NCBI GenBank assembly: GCA_934359535.1
Contig: CAKRLN010000038.1
Coordinates: forward strand, 1 to 13,206
From: an uncultured Lachnospiraceae bacterium
Lineage (GTDB): Bacteria; Bacillota; Clostridia; Lachnospirales; Lachnospiraceae
Direction: 5' to 3'
Length of the DNA: 13,206 nt
How positions within the stretch are numbered: the stretch's first letter is position 1; every line of letters begins with the position of its first letter. This document shows positions 13,115-13,206 of the stretch, one piece after another. The position numbers and the translations under genes are program-made. The notes beneath the pieces were generated by a model. It was not told the DNA's origin and did no database searches. It saw only the letters and a program-made list of their open reading frames with translations.

Positions 13115-13206
13115 TTATTTGCTGTAATTTTTATAGCCGACTTCCTGTAAATGGGCATCCTTTGCCTCTACCTGCTCCTTTAAGTCCTTCGAATAGTCCT
13201 TTAATC
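13115..13206 (-). CDS. C-terminal end of a truncated gene, probably purE
   Basis: One minus-strand frame stays open from the right edge and ends at a TAA at 13115-13117, giving 29 residues, beginning LKDYSKDLKEQVEAKD and ending LQEVGYKNYSK. The charged, helical composition and the AKDAHLQEVGY phrase resemble the C-terminal helix of the N5-carboxyaminoimidazole ribonucleotide mutase PurE of Clostridia. Gene order purE-purM-purN-purD is common in this group. Only the tail is visible, so the PurE call rests on resemblance by eye and context; coding status is more certain than identity. The gap to purM is 139 bp, with a separate promoter. Confidence 0.55.
   Translation of the reverse strand, partial: LKDYSKDLKEQVEAKDAHLQEVGYKNYSK

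Noticed and set aside
1..13206. CRISPR arrays, insertion sequences, phage or defence genes
   Set aside because: No spaced direct repeats, transposase motifs, integrase or restriction genes were found; all long frames are assigned to housekeeping, regulator or transport families.

Overview
The window most likely comes from an anaerobic, moderately low-GC Firmicute of the Clostridia, probably a Lachnospiraceae (Roseburia/Agathobacter-like). This rests on the oxygen-sensitive class III ribonucleotide reductase, the Firmicute-style rRNA leader, AGGAGG-type ribosome binding sites and the general style of the protein sequences. No similarity search was possible, so the family placement is inference. 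It reads as an ordinary chromosomal housekeeping region. I see no transposase, phage gene, CRISPR array, toxin-antitoxin pair or defence system.

Layout from left to right: (1) Bases 1-437 hold no protein gene. On the minus strand they carry two strong tandem promoters and a leader with a boxB-like hairpin and a boxA-like element. This is the start of an rRNA operon whose 16S gene would lie just past the left edge. (2) nrdD-nrdG (minus, 438-3224) encode the anaerobic ribonucleotide reductase and its radical-SAM activase. They are driven by a promoter carrying two NrdR boxes 32 bp apart. (3) A MarR-family regulator (minus, 3482-3967) is divergent from a two-gene heterodimeric ABC exporter (plus, 4087-7733). 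The shared intergenic region has overlapping dyads on top of the exporter -10 box. (4) Convergent to the exporter is a minus-strand block concerned with purines: an AzgA/PbuG-type purine permease (7861-9219), a HAD phosphatase (9257-9925), purD (10026-11300), purN (11324-11956), purM (11950-12975), and the last 29 codons of a gene that is probably purE (13115-13206).

How the genes relate: purM, purN and purD give three steps of de novo IMP synthesis and form one tight transcription unit (7-nt overlap, then a 23-nt gap) with its own promoter and a leader hairpin. A strong terminator separates purD from the HAD-permease pair, so salvage import and de novo synthesis are neighbours but probably separate units. 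nrdDG then converts ribonucleotides to deoxyribonucleotides, and the rRNA operon is the main consumer of nucleotides. The exporter and its MarR regulator form an independent cassette.

The most useful observations are regulatory: the NrdR box lying within the nrdD promoter spacer, the overlapping MarR-type dyads, and the matched degenerate and intact ATP sites of the exporter pair. Four start codons (permease, purD, purM, and nrdD by an upstream stop) could be fixed from ribosome binding sites or reading-frame evidence. No previously undescribed system was found.
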